From: Nucisporomicrobium flavum | GTDB lineage: Bacteria > Actinomycetota > Actinomycetes > Mycobacteriales > Micromonosporaceae | NCBI RefSeq assembly: GCF_016464385.1 | Contig: NZ_JADMLH010000007.1 | Coordinates: 343,472 to 407,471 of the forward strand | Reading direction: 5' to 3' | Length of the DNA: 64,000 bases | Part shown: piece after piece, positions 8,575-19,253 of the stretch | Position numbering within the stretch: the first letter of the stretch is position 1 | Layout: each line of letters opens with the position of its first letter | Made by a program: the position numbers and the translations under genes | The notes under the pieces: generated by a model | The model's database searches: none | The model's input: only the letters and a program-made list of their open reading frames with translations | Told to the model about the DNA's origin: nothing

Positions 8575-9357
8575 ATGGACGTGGAGCTGAATGGGCGGGC
8601 GCCCGGCGTCGCCGAGCTGCACCGGCTGATCGCGAGCAACTACGGGCACTACACCTCCCTGCAGGTGCGCGACGGGCGGGTCCGCGGCCTCGCGCTGCAC
8701 CTGGCCCGGCTCGCCGACGGGGCCGAGGAGCTGTTCGGGCACCGGGTCGGCGTCGAGGAGGAGCACCGCCTGCTCGGGCTGATCCGGCACGCGCTGGGCC
8801 GCACCCGGAACGCGTCCGTACGGGTGACCCTGGTCCCCGGCCCGGGCGGTGACGAGGGCCCGCCGGACGTGCTCGTGACCGTTTCCGATCCCGCGCCCGA
8901 GCCGGCCGGACCGCCGCTGCGGGTGCAGACGGTGACGTACGAGCGGGACCTGCCCGAGCACAAGCACCGTGGCACGTTCATGCTCGACTACCACGTCCGG
9001 GAGGCGCGCCTGGCGGGCTTCGACGACCGCCTCTTCATCGGCCGTGACGGCGGGGTCCGCGAGGGCACCTCGTGGAACCTCGCGCTGTGGGACGGCGAGC
9101 AGGTCGTCTGGCCGGTCGCGCCGGTCATGCGGGGCATCACGATGGTGCTGCTGCAGATCGCCATGACGATGAACGGCACGCCGTGGACGCTGCGCCCGGT
9201 CGACGGCGCGGACCTGGCGTCGTTCGCGGGTGCGGCCGCGCTGAGCTCGGCCGGGATCCGGGCGATCGGCAGCATCGACGAGCTGCCGCTGGCAGATGCG
9301 CCGCTGACCAAAGTGCTCGCCGAGACGTGGGCGGAGGTGCCGTGGGACGAGCTGTAG
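8575..9357 (+). CDS. Aminotransferase class IV family protein
   Basis: A 260-residue PLP enzyme of the IlvE/PabC/D-amino-acid transaminase fold. Visible features are the HLARL motif near residue 43, the probable Schiff-base lysine K130 in PEHKHRGTFML, and EGTSWNLAL near 163, which corresponds to the conserved E-G-x-x-x-N element that binds the PLP ring nitrogen. It may be a branched-chain or D-amino-acid transaminase or an aminodeoxychorismate lyase; the sequence does not decide. It begins 10 bases after the DUF72 gene and overlaps the next membrane-protein gene by 16 bases, suggesting one transcript. Confidence 0.88.
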   Translation: MDVELNGRAPGVAELHRLIASNYGHYTSLQVRDGRVRGLALHLARLADGAEELFGHRVGVEEEHRLLGLIRHALGRTRNASVRVTLVPGPGGDEGPPDVLVTVSDPAPEPAGPPLRVQTVTYERDLPEHKHRGTFMLDYHVREARLAGFDDRLFIGRDGGVREGTSWNLALWDGEQVVWPVAPVMRGITMVLLQIAMTMNGTPWTLRPVDGADLASFAGAAALSSAGIRAIGSIDELPLADAPLTKVLAETWAEVPWDEL

Positions 9358-10070
9358 CCGTACGCCCCGTCGTCGGCGCGGCGGCCCTGAGCGCGGCCGC
9401 GACAGCGTTCCTCTTCGTCGGCGCCCGGGTCGTCCAGCGGCAGGCCGACGCCCACGGCATCGTGGTCGCCGGCTACGCCCCGGACCGCACCGGCCTCTGC
9501 GAGCCCCACGTCAGCTGCCTGCCCGCCGGCACCGCGACGACCGTGGCGCAGGGCCTGGTGCTCGTCGCCGCCTTCGTCCCGGTGCTGGTCGGGCTGGTCC
9601 TCGGCGTCCCGCTGACGGCCCGGTCCGCCCCCGTCGCCCCAGCGCTGGCCGTCGGCGTCGGCTGCACGGCGGTCGTGGCCGTCGCGTTCCGGCTGGTGGC
9701 GGCCCGGTACGCGCTGGTCGTCGACGGTCCCGGCCTCGGGCTGCTCCGCGAGCTGCACAAGAACAGCGTCGCGTTCATGGTGATGCAGACGGTCTTCGTC
9801 ATCGCGCTGGCCCACGTCCTGCGCCGGGCGGGGTGCCGGAGCCTGCCCACCCTGGCGGTGTGCGTCGTGGCCTGGCCCGCGGCGATCGTCGTCGCGCAGG
9901 TCGGTGGCCTGGTGCTGGGGATGCTGGCCTACCTGCTGACGTCGTGGTCCGACGGGCTGTCCGCGATGCTCGGCACGCAGACGGAGGACGAGACCGCGGC
10001 CTTCGCGGCGCTGGCCCTCGCCGGGTGCACCGCCGTCACCGTGGTCGCCGGCCGCCGGAGGACCCGCTAG
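9342..10070 (+). CDS. Multi-pass membrane protein of unknown function
   Basis: A 242-residue protein with six likely hydrophobic segments: about 8-26, 60-83, 93-113, 135-155, 165-190 and 215-232. I chose the GTG at 9342 because GGAGG stands 4-8 bases upstream; it then overlaps the aminotransferase stop by 16 bases. A Cys pair (CEPHVSC) occurs in the predicted extracytoplasmic loop after the first helix and could form a disulfide. No family recognised. Its 3' end overlaps the convergent DUF72 gene by 4 bases. Confidence 0.75.
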   Translation: MGRAVAVRPVVGAAALSAAATAFLFVGARVVQRQADAHGIVVAGYAPDRTGLCEPHVSCLPAGTATTVAQGLVLVAAFVPVLVGLVLGVPLTARSAPVAPALAVGVGCTAVVAVAFRLVAARYALVVDGPGLGLLRELHKNSVAFMVMQTVFVIALAHVLRRAGCRSLPTLAVCVVAWPAAIVVAQVGGLVLGMLAYLLTSWSDGLSAMLGTQTEDETAAFAALALAGCTAVTVVAGRRRTR

Positions 10071-10942
10071 TCGTCCTCGTCGAGCAGGCCGATCAACGTC
10101 GTGGCGTTGCGCTGGGCGTAATCGGAGTAGCAATTGTTCATGAACACCTGGGTCCGCTCGGTCTCCCCGGCGAGCGCCCGCAGCTTCGGCGCCCACTCCC
10201 GCAGCTCTTTGGCGGAGTAGTCGTAGCCGAACTTCTCGTGGATGTCCTTGCTGGTCCACTTGTCGCTGTGGCCGTGGAAGCGGACGACGGCCAGGTCGGC
10301 GGTGGCGGCCACGATCGGCGGCACCGAGGATTTGTGGCCCTGCGGCATGTCCACGCAGACCAGCGGGAGCTCGTGCCTGCGCAGGAACTCGAGCGTCTCC
10401 TCGGCGTTGTCGCCGTCGAACCAGGACGCGTTGCGGAATTCGAAGACCGGGCGCAGCGGCTTGCAGCGGGCCACGACCTCGCGCAGGTAGTCCTTGTTCG
10501 ACCGGCGGATGCCCCACCACGGCGGGAACTGGAACAGCAACGCCCCGAGCTTGCCGGCCTCGACGAGCGGGTCCAGCGCCGTCAGGAAACGGGTCCAGAT
10601 CTCCTCGTACGTCTGCGGCGGCAGGTCCTGCGGGTAGACGTTCTTCTTGTCGGTCTCGGGCCGCAGGTCCTTGTAGATCGCCGAGACCTTGGTGGGGTGG
10701 CCGGTCAGCATGCTGAAGGCCTTGATGTTGAACGTGAAGCCGTCCGGCGTGCGCTGCGCCCACAGCTTCGTGGTCTGCTCGGCGGGCGGCCCGTAGTACG
10801 TCGAGTCGACCTCGACCACCGGGAACTGCTTCGCGTAGTAGGCGAGGCGCTTCTCCGCGGTGTCGGCGGACGCCGGGTACCACCCCGACTCGAGCAGCGT
10901 CTTGTCGGTCCACGAGGCCGTGCCGACCTGGATCTCACCCAT
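10067..10942 (-). CDS. DUF72 family protein (second copy)
   Basis: A 291-residue DUF72 protein with IQVGTASWTDKTL at the N-terminus, VVEVDSTYYGPP near residue 43, FNIKAFSMLTGH near 72, LLFQFPPWWG near 139, FEFRNASWF near 168 and a C-terminal VFMNNCYSDYAQRNA. It is clearly divergent from the DUF72 copy at 7803. The residue order matches the longer actinobacterial subgroup. Function in the family is unestablished. It ends tail-to-tail with the membrane-protein gene, and a terminator hairpin for the upstream DksA-like gene precedes it. Confidence 0.88.
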   Translation of the reverse strand: MGEIQVGTASWTDKTLLESGWYPASADTAEKRLAYYAKQFPVVEVDSTYYGPPAEQTTKLWAQRTPDGFTFNIKAFSMLTGHPTKVSAIYKDLRPETDKKNVYPQDLPPQTYEEIWTRFLTALDPLVEAGKLGALLFQFPPWWGIRRSNKDYLREVVARCKPLRPVFEFRNASWFDGDNAEETLEFLRRHELPLVCVDMPQGHKSSVPPIVAATADLAVVRFHGHSDKWTSKDIHEKFGYDYSAKELREWAPKLRALAGETERTQVFMNNCYSDYAQRNATTLIGLLDEDD

Positions 10943-10967
10943 GAGCTCAAGCTAGCGCCGATACGAG

Positions 10968-11000
10968 CGGTCCGCCGCCTTCGACGAGGGCGGCGGACCG
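10968..11000 (-). terminator. Hairpin terminator downstream of the DksA/TraR-like gene
   Basis: A perfect 12-bp stem (CGGTCCGCCGCC / GGCGGCGGACCG) with a 9-base loop lies 15 bases after the DksA-like stop and before the next minus-strand gene. There is no U-run, as is usual for actinobacteria. Confidence 0.7.
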
Positions 11001-11014
11001 GATCGGCGTCGTGG

Positions 11015-11437
11015 TCAGCCCGCGCGACGCTCGCGGTTGGCCTTGCAGTGCACGCACGTCGTGGCCGACGGGAACACCTCGAGCCGCTCGACCGGGATCG
11101 GGTTGTGGCAGCTCTCGCAGTTGCCGTACGTGCCCTCGTCGAGGCGCTGCATGGCGATCTCCGCCTGCGTGCGCCGGTCGAGCAGGGTCCGCAGCAGCGA
11201 CGTCGCCGCGTCGCGCTCGGCGGTCTTGGATCCGCTGTCGGCCTGGTCGTCGCCGGCCGCGTCGCCGATCTCGACGAGCCGCAGCCGCTGGTTCTCGGCG
11301 ACGGCTTCCTCGTACTCGGCGTTGAGATCGTCGTACCGGGCCTTCAGCAGCTCCCGGATCTGCGAGACCTCCTGCGGCGAGCGCCCCTTGGCGGTGTCGG
11401 CACCTTTACCCGTGATGACCGCGCTGTTGACGAGCAT
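11015..11437 (-). CDS. DksA/TraR-type C4 zinc-finger protein
   Basis: A 140-residue protein with a long charged coiled coil (about 22-100) and a C-terminal four-cysteine zinc finger formed by C107, C110, C128 and C131, followed by a basic tail. This matches the DksA/TraR family, whose members bind the RNA polymerase secondary channel and adjust stringent or stress transcription. The coiled-coil tip lacks an obvious DksA-type paired-Asp motif, so its effect on polymerase is uncertain. A sigma-F-type promoter lies 83 bases upstream and a strong hairpin terminator follows, so it is probably a monocistronic stress gene. Confidence 0.88.
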   Translation of the reverse strand: MLVNSAVITGKGADTAKGRSPQEVSQIRELLKARYDDLNAEYEEAVAENQRLRLVEIGDAAGDDQADSGSKTAERDAATSLLRTLLDRRTQAEIAMQRLDEGTYGNCESCHNPIPVERLEVFPSATTCVHCKANRERRAG

Positions 11438-11519
11438 GTGCTCCCCCTGCCCTTCCCTCTGCCCCTGCCGGTGGATCCCCCGCGCCGGCCCCTGGTGTCA
11501 CCACCGTCGGGGTCGGCTG

Positions 11520-11544
11520 ATACCCACCGCCGAAGATCCGAAAC
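11520..11544 (-). promoter_or_regulatory. Sigma-B/F-type promoter of the DksA/TraR-like gene
   Basis: On the minus strand the sequence reads GTTT, then exactly 15 bases, then GGGTAT. This matches both halves of the sigma-F/sigma-B consensus known from mycobacteria and Streptomyces. It ends 83 bases before the ATG at 11437. Two sigma-B/F-type genes occur in this window. Confidence 0.7.
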
Positions 11545-11653
11545 GGGATCCCCGCCAAAAAAGTAACCGCAGCATAACTGTCAGTGGTCTACTCCGCTAC
11601 GGACTGCGCCAATATGCTGACGCGTCGCAGCTCACAGGCGGGATGAGGTGGAT

Positions 11654-12286
11654 TCACTCACGGTTGAGCACCAGCGCGGGCCGCCTAGGGTCGTCCAGGC
11701 GGACCACGACATCGGCGAATGCCGGCGGGTCCACCTCGTCGCCGTAGCGGGCGTACGCGGGCAGCGTCCACAGCTCGGCGGGCTCCGTCCGGCGCCGCAG
11801 CGCACCGGCCGACAGTTCCAGATGGACGGTGAGGTCGAAGGGCAGCCCGGCGCCGAGCAGCAGCGGCCCGCTGACGATCACCACGGCGGCCGGGGGCAGC
11901 TCCGTGTACGGCTCTCGGGCGGCCCGGTCGATGCGCGCGTCCCAGAGGCGGGTGACGATCCGCCCGGTGCCGCCCGGGCCGGCCGGGTCGAGCACCTCGC
12001 GGCGCAACCCGGGCTCGTCCAGCCAGCCGGTGTAGAACGATTCCGGGTTGGTGCGGCCGAACTCCAGGCGTACGGAGGCCGGGCGCAGGAAGTCGGCGGC
12101 GTCGATGCGGACCGCCGGGCGGCCGCGCACCCGCAGCGGGTCGACGAGCGCGTCCGCCAGGGTCCCGGGAGCGGCGGCGCCCGGGCCGTCGATCGCCACC
12201 CGCAGCCGCCGCTCCGGCGCCTCGGCGGCGAGCCGGTCGGCCAGCTCCTCGACCAGGACCTCGGTCGAGACGGGACGCACGCGCAT
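11654..12286 (-). CDS. Uridine-kinase-like P-loop protein with eroded Walker A
   Basis: A 210-residue protein with the overall layout of small actinobacterial uridine-kinase-like NTPases: VAIDGPGAAAPGTLADAL at about 30-47, then VRIDAADFLRP near 70, FYTGWLDEPGLRREVL near 93, and VVIVSGPLLLG near 136. The first segment occupies the Walker A position, but the GxxxxGK[ST] lysine is absent (PGT instead of GKT). Either the enzyme has lost phosphotransfer or it uses another residue. No strong ribosome site is seen before the ATG. The adjacent upstream and downstream genes look unrelated. Confidence 0.7.
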   Translation of the reverse strand: MRVRPVSTEVLVEELADRLAAEAPERRLRVAIDGPGAAAPGTLADALVDPLRVRGRPAVRIDAADFLRPASVRLEFGRTNPESFYTGWLDEPGLRREVLDPAGPGGTGRIVTRLWDARIDRAAREPYTELPPAAVVIVSGPLLLGAGLPFDLTVHLELSAGALRRRTEPAELWTLPAYARYGDEVDPPAFADVVVRLDDPRRPALVLNRE

Positions 12287-12377
12287 CCGGCGAGTCTAGT
12301 TCCCGCCGCGGCGGCCCCGGCGGCACCGGCCGGCGCCGGACCGGTCGCCGCCGGCCGCTTCACCGGGGCCTGGCGGG

Positions 12378-12965
12378 CTATTCGTGCGGGAGGACGATGA
12401 TGCGCGCCTCGTCGGAGAGGCGGTAACCGACGCCGTACACGGTCGTGATCAGCGGCAGGTGCGAGCCCATCTTGACCCGCAGCCGGCGGACGTGGACGTC
12501 GACCGTGCGCTCGCCGGTGTGCTCGTAGCCCCAGACCGCGTTGAGCAGCTGGGTGCGGCTGAACACCCGGCGCGGGTGGTCCGCGAGGAACAGCAGGAGA
12601 TCGAACTCGAGCCGGGTCAGCGGGAGCAGCTTGCCGTCCAGCATCACCTGCCGCGAGGCCGTCAGCAGGCGCACCTCGACGCCACCCTCGGCGAGATCGG
12701 CGAGCTCGGCGGCGGGCATCGGGGCCGGGCCGGCCTCCGGCTGCTCCACGGCGACCGAGCCCTGACCGGCCTCGACGAGCTCCCGGACCGCCTCGATCAG
12801 GCGGTGCGCCTGCGGCGGCAGCGTGTCGCCGGTGAGGGGGATGTTCAGGGTCACGGTGAGGGCCGCCGGCGGCGCGGCCGCCGGCGCCGGACGCCGGATG
12901 GCGGCCACCCGGCCCGACCCCGTCGCATGTCGTCCCGTACGCCCCGGCAGGGCGGTGACCGGCAT
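12378..12965 (-). CDS. Orphan OmpR/PhoB-type winged-helix regulator without receiver domain
   Basis: A 195-residue protein. The C-terminal ~95 residues are a Trans_Reg_C winged helix: LLPLTRLEFDLLLFLADHP, then FSRTQLLNAVWGY, then RTVDVHVRRLRVKM and TVYGVGYRL. The N-terminal half is Ala/Pro-rich with no phospho-acceptor aspartate and no receiver fold. I chose the ATG at 12965 because GGGAGG lies 5 bases upstream. DNA binding must therefore be controlled by something other than a conventional histidine kinase. Its upstream region is unusually AT-rich for this window. Confidence 0.85.
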   Translation of the reverse strand: MPVTALPGRTGRHATGSGRVAAIRRPAPAAAPPAALTVTLNIPLTGDTLPPQAHRLIEAVRELVEAGQGSVAVEQPEAGPAPMPAAELADLAEGGVEVRLLTASRQVMLDGKLLPLTRLEFDLLLFLADHPRRVFSRTQLLNAVWGYEHTGERTVDVHVRRLRVKMGSHLPLITTVYGVGYRLSDEARIIVLPHE

Positions 12966-13217
12966 GAAGCCTCCCGCGTCAAAGAATGGAAACACCGCAC
13001 AGTACAACGGCGATCGAATTAATGCATGCTTAAACCGCGGTCGATATTTCCGGGATGGCGGCCGATGGGTCAAGGCGGCAACCACACTGTGGGATACTTG
13101 TTCCATAACCGCTGGATGCATCGTGTTTTTACGCACAGGGAATGCGATTACCGCGCCCGGCGGTTAACGGCAGGCGTCCGTTTCTTGCAGATGTGAATAA
13201 ACGATGGATCGCCGGGG
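12966..13217. other. AT-richer intergenic region upstream of the orphan regulator
   Basis: These 252 bases are markedly less GC-rich than their surroundings and contain TTAATT, ATGCAT and CCACACTGTGG (a palindrome at 13082-13092). They probably hold the promoter of the winged-helix regulator. I see no supportable gene; short reading frames here lack coding character. Confidence 0.4.
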
Positions 13218-13589
13218 TTACGGCGGGGGCAGCCGCCAGCCGGGCACCGAGGGCCAGCGGACGGTCAGCACCACCGTCTCCTCGTCCCCGGCCTGCCAGG
13301 AATGGTCTTCGCCGGGTCCCCAGACCACGTAGTCGCCCGGCTCGCTCAACACCACGGTCCGGTCCCGCAACTCGATGTGGAAGGCGCCACGGATCAACAC
13401 GAGCAAGGCCGTACGGATCTCGTGGGTCGCCCACGCCGCCCGGCGCTCGCCCGGCGCGTGCACCCCCCACTTCACCTCCACCGCATCGCTGTGCAGCAGC
13501 TCGCCCTTCGGCATGAAATGGCCGAGCAGCCAGCCCTGGTTCCGTGCGCCGTCCTCGCCGGCGCGGCCGACGTAGACGCCGTCGGTCAC
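13218..13589 (-). CDS. Small cupin-domain protein
   Basis: A 123-residue single-domain cupin. Recognisable elements are the first cupin strand set with EIRTALLVLIRGAFHIEL (about 55-75) and the turn LSEPGDYVVWGPGEDHSWQ (about 82-100), whose GD...P...H pattern is the second cupin motif. Metal ligands are incomplete: the first motif has no HxH pair, so it may be non-catalytic. I prefer the GTG at 13589, which has GAGGGGGT about 7 bases upstream, to the in-frame TTG 18 bases earlier. Confidence 0.7.
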   Translation of the reverse strand: MTDGVYVGRAGEDGARNQGWLLGHFMPKGELLHSDAVEVKWGVHAPGERRAAWATHEIRTALLVLIRGAFHIELRDRTVVLSEPGDYVVWGPGEDHSWQAGDEETVVLTVRWPSVPGWRLPPP

Positions 13590-13641
13590 CCGCTCACCCC
13601 CTCGCAAATGCGGGCGACATTAGCACCCGTACGCTGGCGGT

Positions 13642-14034
13642 ATGGCGGAGGAATTGGATGCCGAAACGATCGCGTTCGCGCACCGGATGTTCGACCTGGC
13701 GCGCTCCGGCGAGGCCGAGCAGCTCGCCGGCCAGCTGAGCCACGGGCTGCCCGCCGACCTCACCAACGACAAGGGCGACACGCTGCTGATCCTGGCGTCG
13801 TACCACAACCATCCGGAGACCGTCGCGACGCTGCTGCAGCACGGCGCCGACCCGGCCCGCGTGAACGACCGCGGACAGACCGCGCTGGCCGCCGCCGTGT
13901 TCCGCCGCAACGCCGAGACCGTACGGATGCTGCTCGGTGCGGGCGCGGACCCCGACGGCGGCAAGCCCAGCGCACGGGAGACCGCCGAGTTCTTCGACCT
14001 TCCGGAGATGACCGCCCTGCTGAACGGCGAGTGA
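13642..14034 (+). CDS. Ankyrin-repeat protein
   Basis: A 130-residue protein with an N-terminal helix pair and about three ankyrin repeats. The clearest units are KGDTLLILASYHNHPETVATLLQ near residues 44-66 and RGQTALAAAVFRRNAETVRMLL near 76-98, each followed by GADP turns. Such modules mediate protein-protein contacts; the partner is unknown. The next gene starts one base after its stop, so the DUF3500 protein is the obvious candidate partner. Confidence 0.88.
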   Translation: MAEELDAETIAFAHRMFDLARSGEAEQLAGQLSHGLPADLTNDKGDTLLILASYHNHPETVATLLQHGADPARVNDRGQTALAAAVFRRNAETVRMLLGAGADPDGGKPSARETAEFFDLPEMTALLNGE

Positions 14035-14035
14035 C

Positions 14036-14950
14036 GTGAGCCTCGCAGCCGACATGGCCGGCGCCGCCCGCGACCTGCTGGCCGCCCACCCGCAGGCCGG
14101 CGTCGGGTTCGACGACCGGCACCGCCGCTGGATCGAGTACCGGCCCGAGCCGCGCCCGGGCGTGTCGCTCGCCGAGCTGGCACCCGCCCCGCGCAAGGCC
14201 GTGCACCGCCTGCTCGCCACCGGGCTGAGCCCCGTGGCGTTCGCGCAGGCCATGGCCGTGATCGCGTTGGAGGAGGTGCTGGACCGCCGCGAGGACGGGC
14301 GGCGCGGCCGGCACAGCGAGGACTACCGGGTGATCGTCTTCGGGGTGCCCGGCGACGACCGGTGGGCGTGGCGCTTCGAGGGTCACCACCTGTCGGTGAG
14401 CATGACCGTCGCGGACGGGCGGGTCTCCCCCGCCCCGGTGTTCCTCGGTGCCAACCCCGCCCGCGTCGACGCGCTGGGCCGGCCCGTGCTGCGGCCGCTG
14501 GGCGTCGAGGAGGACCTCGGGCGCGAGCTGCTGCTCTCGCTGTCGCCGCAGGCACGCCGTGTTGCGGTTGTCGGGGACGTGGCGCCGTACGACATCCGCA
14601 CGGCGACCCACCCCCGCAGCGCGCCCATCGCACCCGCGGGCATCGCCCGCGCGGACCTGCGGCCCGGCGAGCGCGCGCTGCTCGACCAGCTCGTGGCGCT
14701 CTACCTGGGCAGGCTGCCCGACGAGCTGGCGGCGGCGCTGGACCCGGCGGGCGGGGCGGTGCACTTCGCGTGGGAGGGAGCGGCGCAGCCCGGCACGCGG
14801 CACTACTACCGCGTCCAGGCCGACGACCTGATCATCGAGTTCGACAACACGACCGAGGACGGCAACCACGCGCACACGGTGCTGCGGCGGCCGCTCGGCG
14901 AGTTCGGCGGGGACATCCTCGCTGAGCACCTTTCGACGGGTCTTCATTAG
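14036..14950 (+). CDS. DUF3500 family protein
   Basis: A 304-residue protein with DUF3500 hallmarks: WAWRFEGHHLSVSMTV near residue 117, FLGANPARVD near 138, and a C-terminal HYYRVQADDLIIEFDNT followed by NHAHTVLRRPLGEFGGD. The His/Asp-rich C-terminus could bind metal, but no function is established for the family. It starts with GTG one base after the ankyrin gene stop. There is no signal peptide. A hairpin terminator separates it from convergent secA2. Confidence 0.85.
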   Translation: MSLAADMAGAARDLLAAHPQAGVGFDDRHRRWIEYRPEPRPGVSLAELAPAPRKAVHRLLATGLSPVAFAQAMAVIALEEVLDRREDGRRGRHSEDYRVIVFGVPGDDRWAWRFEGHHLSVSMTVADGRVSPAPVFLGANPARVDALGRPVLRPLGVEEDLGRELLLSLSPQARRVAVVGDVAPYDIRTATHPRSAPIAPAGIARADLRPGERALLDQLVALYLGRLPDELAAALDPAGGAVHFAWEGAAQPGTRHYYRVQADDLIIEFDNTTEDGNHAHTVLRRPLGEFGGDILAEHLSTGLH

Positions 14951-14984
14951 GTTTTCCGCCGCGGGTGGAATCAGCGCCGTCACA

Positions 14985-15019
14985 CCGCGGCTGAGCGGCA
15001 CCGGGCCGCCCAGCCGCGG
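14985..15019. terminator. Bidirectional hairpin terminator between DUF3500 and secA2 genes
   Basis: A 9-bp perfect stem (CCGCGGCTG / CAGCCGCGG) with additional CGGC/GCCG pairing in the loop sits between two convergent stop codons, 35 bases after one and 6 before the other. Confidence 0.65.
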
Positions 15020-15024
15020 ACGAC

Positions 15025-17313
<2,289 letters not shown>

Positions 17314-17366
17314 GGCGGGTTACGGTACTTCACTTTCCTGCGAGCGGGATGCCGACTCCCACCCGT

Positions 17367-19106
17367 TCACGGATCCGGCACGAGCAATTGGTGCGTGGCC
17401 AGCTCGCGGTAGAGCGGGCTGCCGGCGAGGAGCTTGTCGTGCGTACCGGCGGCGACGACCCGGCCCGCCTCGAGGACGACGATCAGGTCGCTGTCGACGA
17501 CCGTGGAGAGCCGGTGCGCCACCACGATCAGCGTCCGCCGGGTCGCGGCGGCCGCGATGGCCTCGCGCAACGCCGCCTCGTTACGCGCGTCGAGGTTGCT
17601 GGTGGGCTCGTCGAGCAGCAGGATCGGCGACTCCGCGAGCAGGCTGCGCGCGATCGCGAGGCGCTGCCGTTCGCCGCCGGAGAGCATCACGCCGCCCTCG
17701 CCCACCTGCACGTCGAGCCCGTCGGGCGTACGGGTGGCGAGCGCCTCCAGGTTGACCTCCGCGAGCGCCCGCCGCAGCCGGGCCTCGTCGGCGTCCGGGG
17801 CGGTCAGCAGCAGGTTGTCGCGCAGCGTCCCGGCCAGCACCGGCGCCTCCTGCTCGACGTACCCGAGCCGGCGGCGCAGCGCGTCGCGGGGCAGCTGCCG
17901 GACGTCGGCGCCGTCGACGCGGACAGCCCCGCCGGTCACCTCGTAGAACCGCTCGATCAGGGCCAGCAGCGTCGACTTGCCCGCGCCCGACGGGCCGACG
18001 AGCGCGACCCGGGAGCCGCGAGGGACGGAGAAGCTCACCCCTCGCAGGACCGGGCTGCCTCCGGGGTACGCGAACGTGACGTCCTCGAAGGTCACCGCGT
18101 CGGCGTCCGCGCGGGTCGATCCGGTGCCGGCCGGCACGTCCGCCGCGGTCTCCGACGGCAGGTTCAGCACCTCCTCGATGCGCTGCAGGGCGCCCAGGCC
18201 GGTCTGCAGCCGGGTGTACGCGTGCAGCGCCTGACCCAGCGGCAGCACCAGGAAGAACAGGAAGAGGATGAACGCCACCAGGTCGCCGACCGAGATGGCG
18301 CCCGCCGCGACCCGGGCCCCGCCGACGGCCAGGACCAGCAGGAACGCGCCCTGGGTCGCCGCCGCCGCGACCGGGCCGATCACGGTTTCCAGGCGGGCCA
18401 CCCGCATGCCGGCCGCGTACGCCTGCTCGGCGCTGCGGGTGACGGCGCGCGCCTCCCGCTCCTCCGCGCCGCCGGCCCGGATCGTCCGGACGGCCGAGAT
18501 CGCCCGCTCCACCGCGGAGGTCATCTCGCCGAGCCGGGCCTGCGCCTGCTCGGACAGGCCACGGACCCGCCGGGAGACGACGAGCGCCACCGTCATTCCC
18601 ACGGCGAGGCCGCCGGCGGCCACCACCAGCAGCACCGGGTCGAGCAGCGCCATGGCGATCGTCGCGCCGGCGACCATGACGACGCCCGTGACCAGCTCCA
18701 ACAGGCCGGAGGTGACCACGGCCCGCAGCAGCGTCGTGTCGGCGCCCACCCGGGACAGCAGGTCACCGGTGCGGCGACGGTCGTACTCGGCGATCGGCAG
18801 CCGCAGCAGGTGCCGGGCGAGCCGGCGCCGCGTGGTCAGCACGACCCCCTCGGCCGTGCGCTGCAGCAGATAGTCCCGGATCCCGCCGAGCGCGGCGCCG
18901 GTGAGCAGCAGGGAGACCAGCAGGGCCACCGTCCCGCCGGTCGGGCGGCCCGCCGCGACGGCGTCGAGAAGATCGCGGACCAGCACCGGCTGTGCGAGCG
19001 AGGCACCCGCCGCCAGCAGGGACAACCCGGCGACGACCGCGAGCGTCCCGCGGTGCCGGCGCAGGTACGGCAGCAGCGCGGCGGGACCCACCTTCCCGGC
19101 GACCAT
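17367..19106 (-). CDS. ABC exporter, fused membrane and ATPase domains
   Basis: A 579-residue half-transporter. The N-terminal ~310 residues have six predicted membrane helices of the type I exporter fold. The ATPase follows with Walker A GPSGAGKST near residue 375, the Q-loop, signature LSGGERQR near 475, Walker B LLLDEPTSNLD near 497 and switch histidine in VAHRLST. Two copies are needed, so it probably works as a homodimer. The substrate (lipid, peptide or drug) is not deducible. The chosen ATG at 19106 has no clear ribosome site; an in-frame GTG lies 24 bases upstream. Confidence 0.9.
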   Translation of the reverse strand: MVAGKVGPAALLPYLRRHRGTLAVVAGLSLLAAGASLAQPVLVRDLLDAVAAGRPTGGTVALLVSLLLTGAALGGIRDYLLQRTAEGVVLTTRRRLARHLLRLPIAEYDRRRTGDLLSRVGADTTLLRAVVTSGLLELVTGVVMVAGATIAMALLDPVLLVVAAGGLAVGMTVALVVSRRVRGLSEQAQARLGEMTSAVERAISAVRTIRAGGAEEREARAVTRSAEQAYAAGMRVARLETVIGPVAAAATQGAFLLVLAVGGARVAAGAISVGDLVAFILFLFFLVLPLGQALHAYTRLQTGLGALQRIEEVLNLPSETAADVPAGTGSTRADADAVTFEDVTFAYPGGSPVLRGVSFSVPRGSRVALVGPSGAGKSTLLALIERFYEVTGGAVRVDGADVRQLPRDALRRRLGYVEQEAPVLAGTLRDNLLLTAPDADEARLRRALAEVNLEALATRTPDGLDVQVGEGGVMLSGGERQRLAIARSLLAESPILLLDEPTSNLDARNEAALREAIAAAATRRTLIVVAHRLSTVVDSDLIVVLEAGRVVAAGTHDKLLAGSPLYRELATHQLLVPDP

Positions 19107-19253
19107 GAGGGAAGCGTATCCATCACGCACCCGCCGCCGTTTCCGTCGTTGCACCGCAGACGTGGCGTCCGGGTTTGACCGGGCGCGCGGGCGGGCACAG
19201 GGTGCGGACGACGTGACGGCCACGACGCGACGCGGCGAGGCGGAGGGAGGCGG

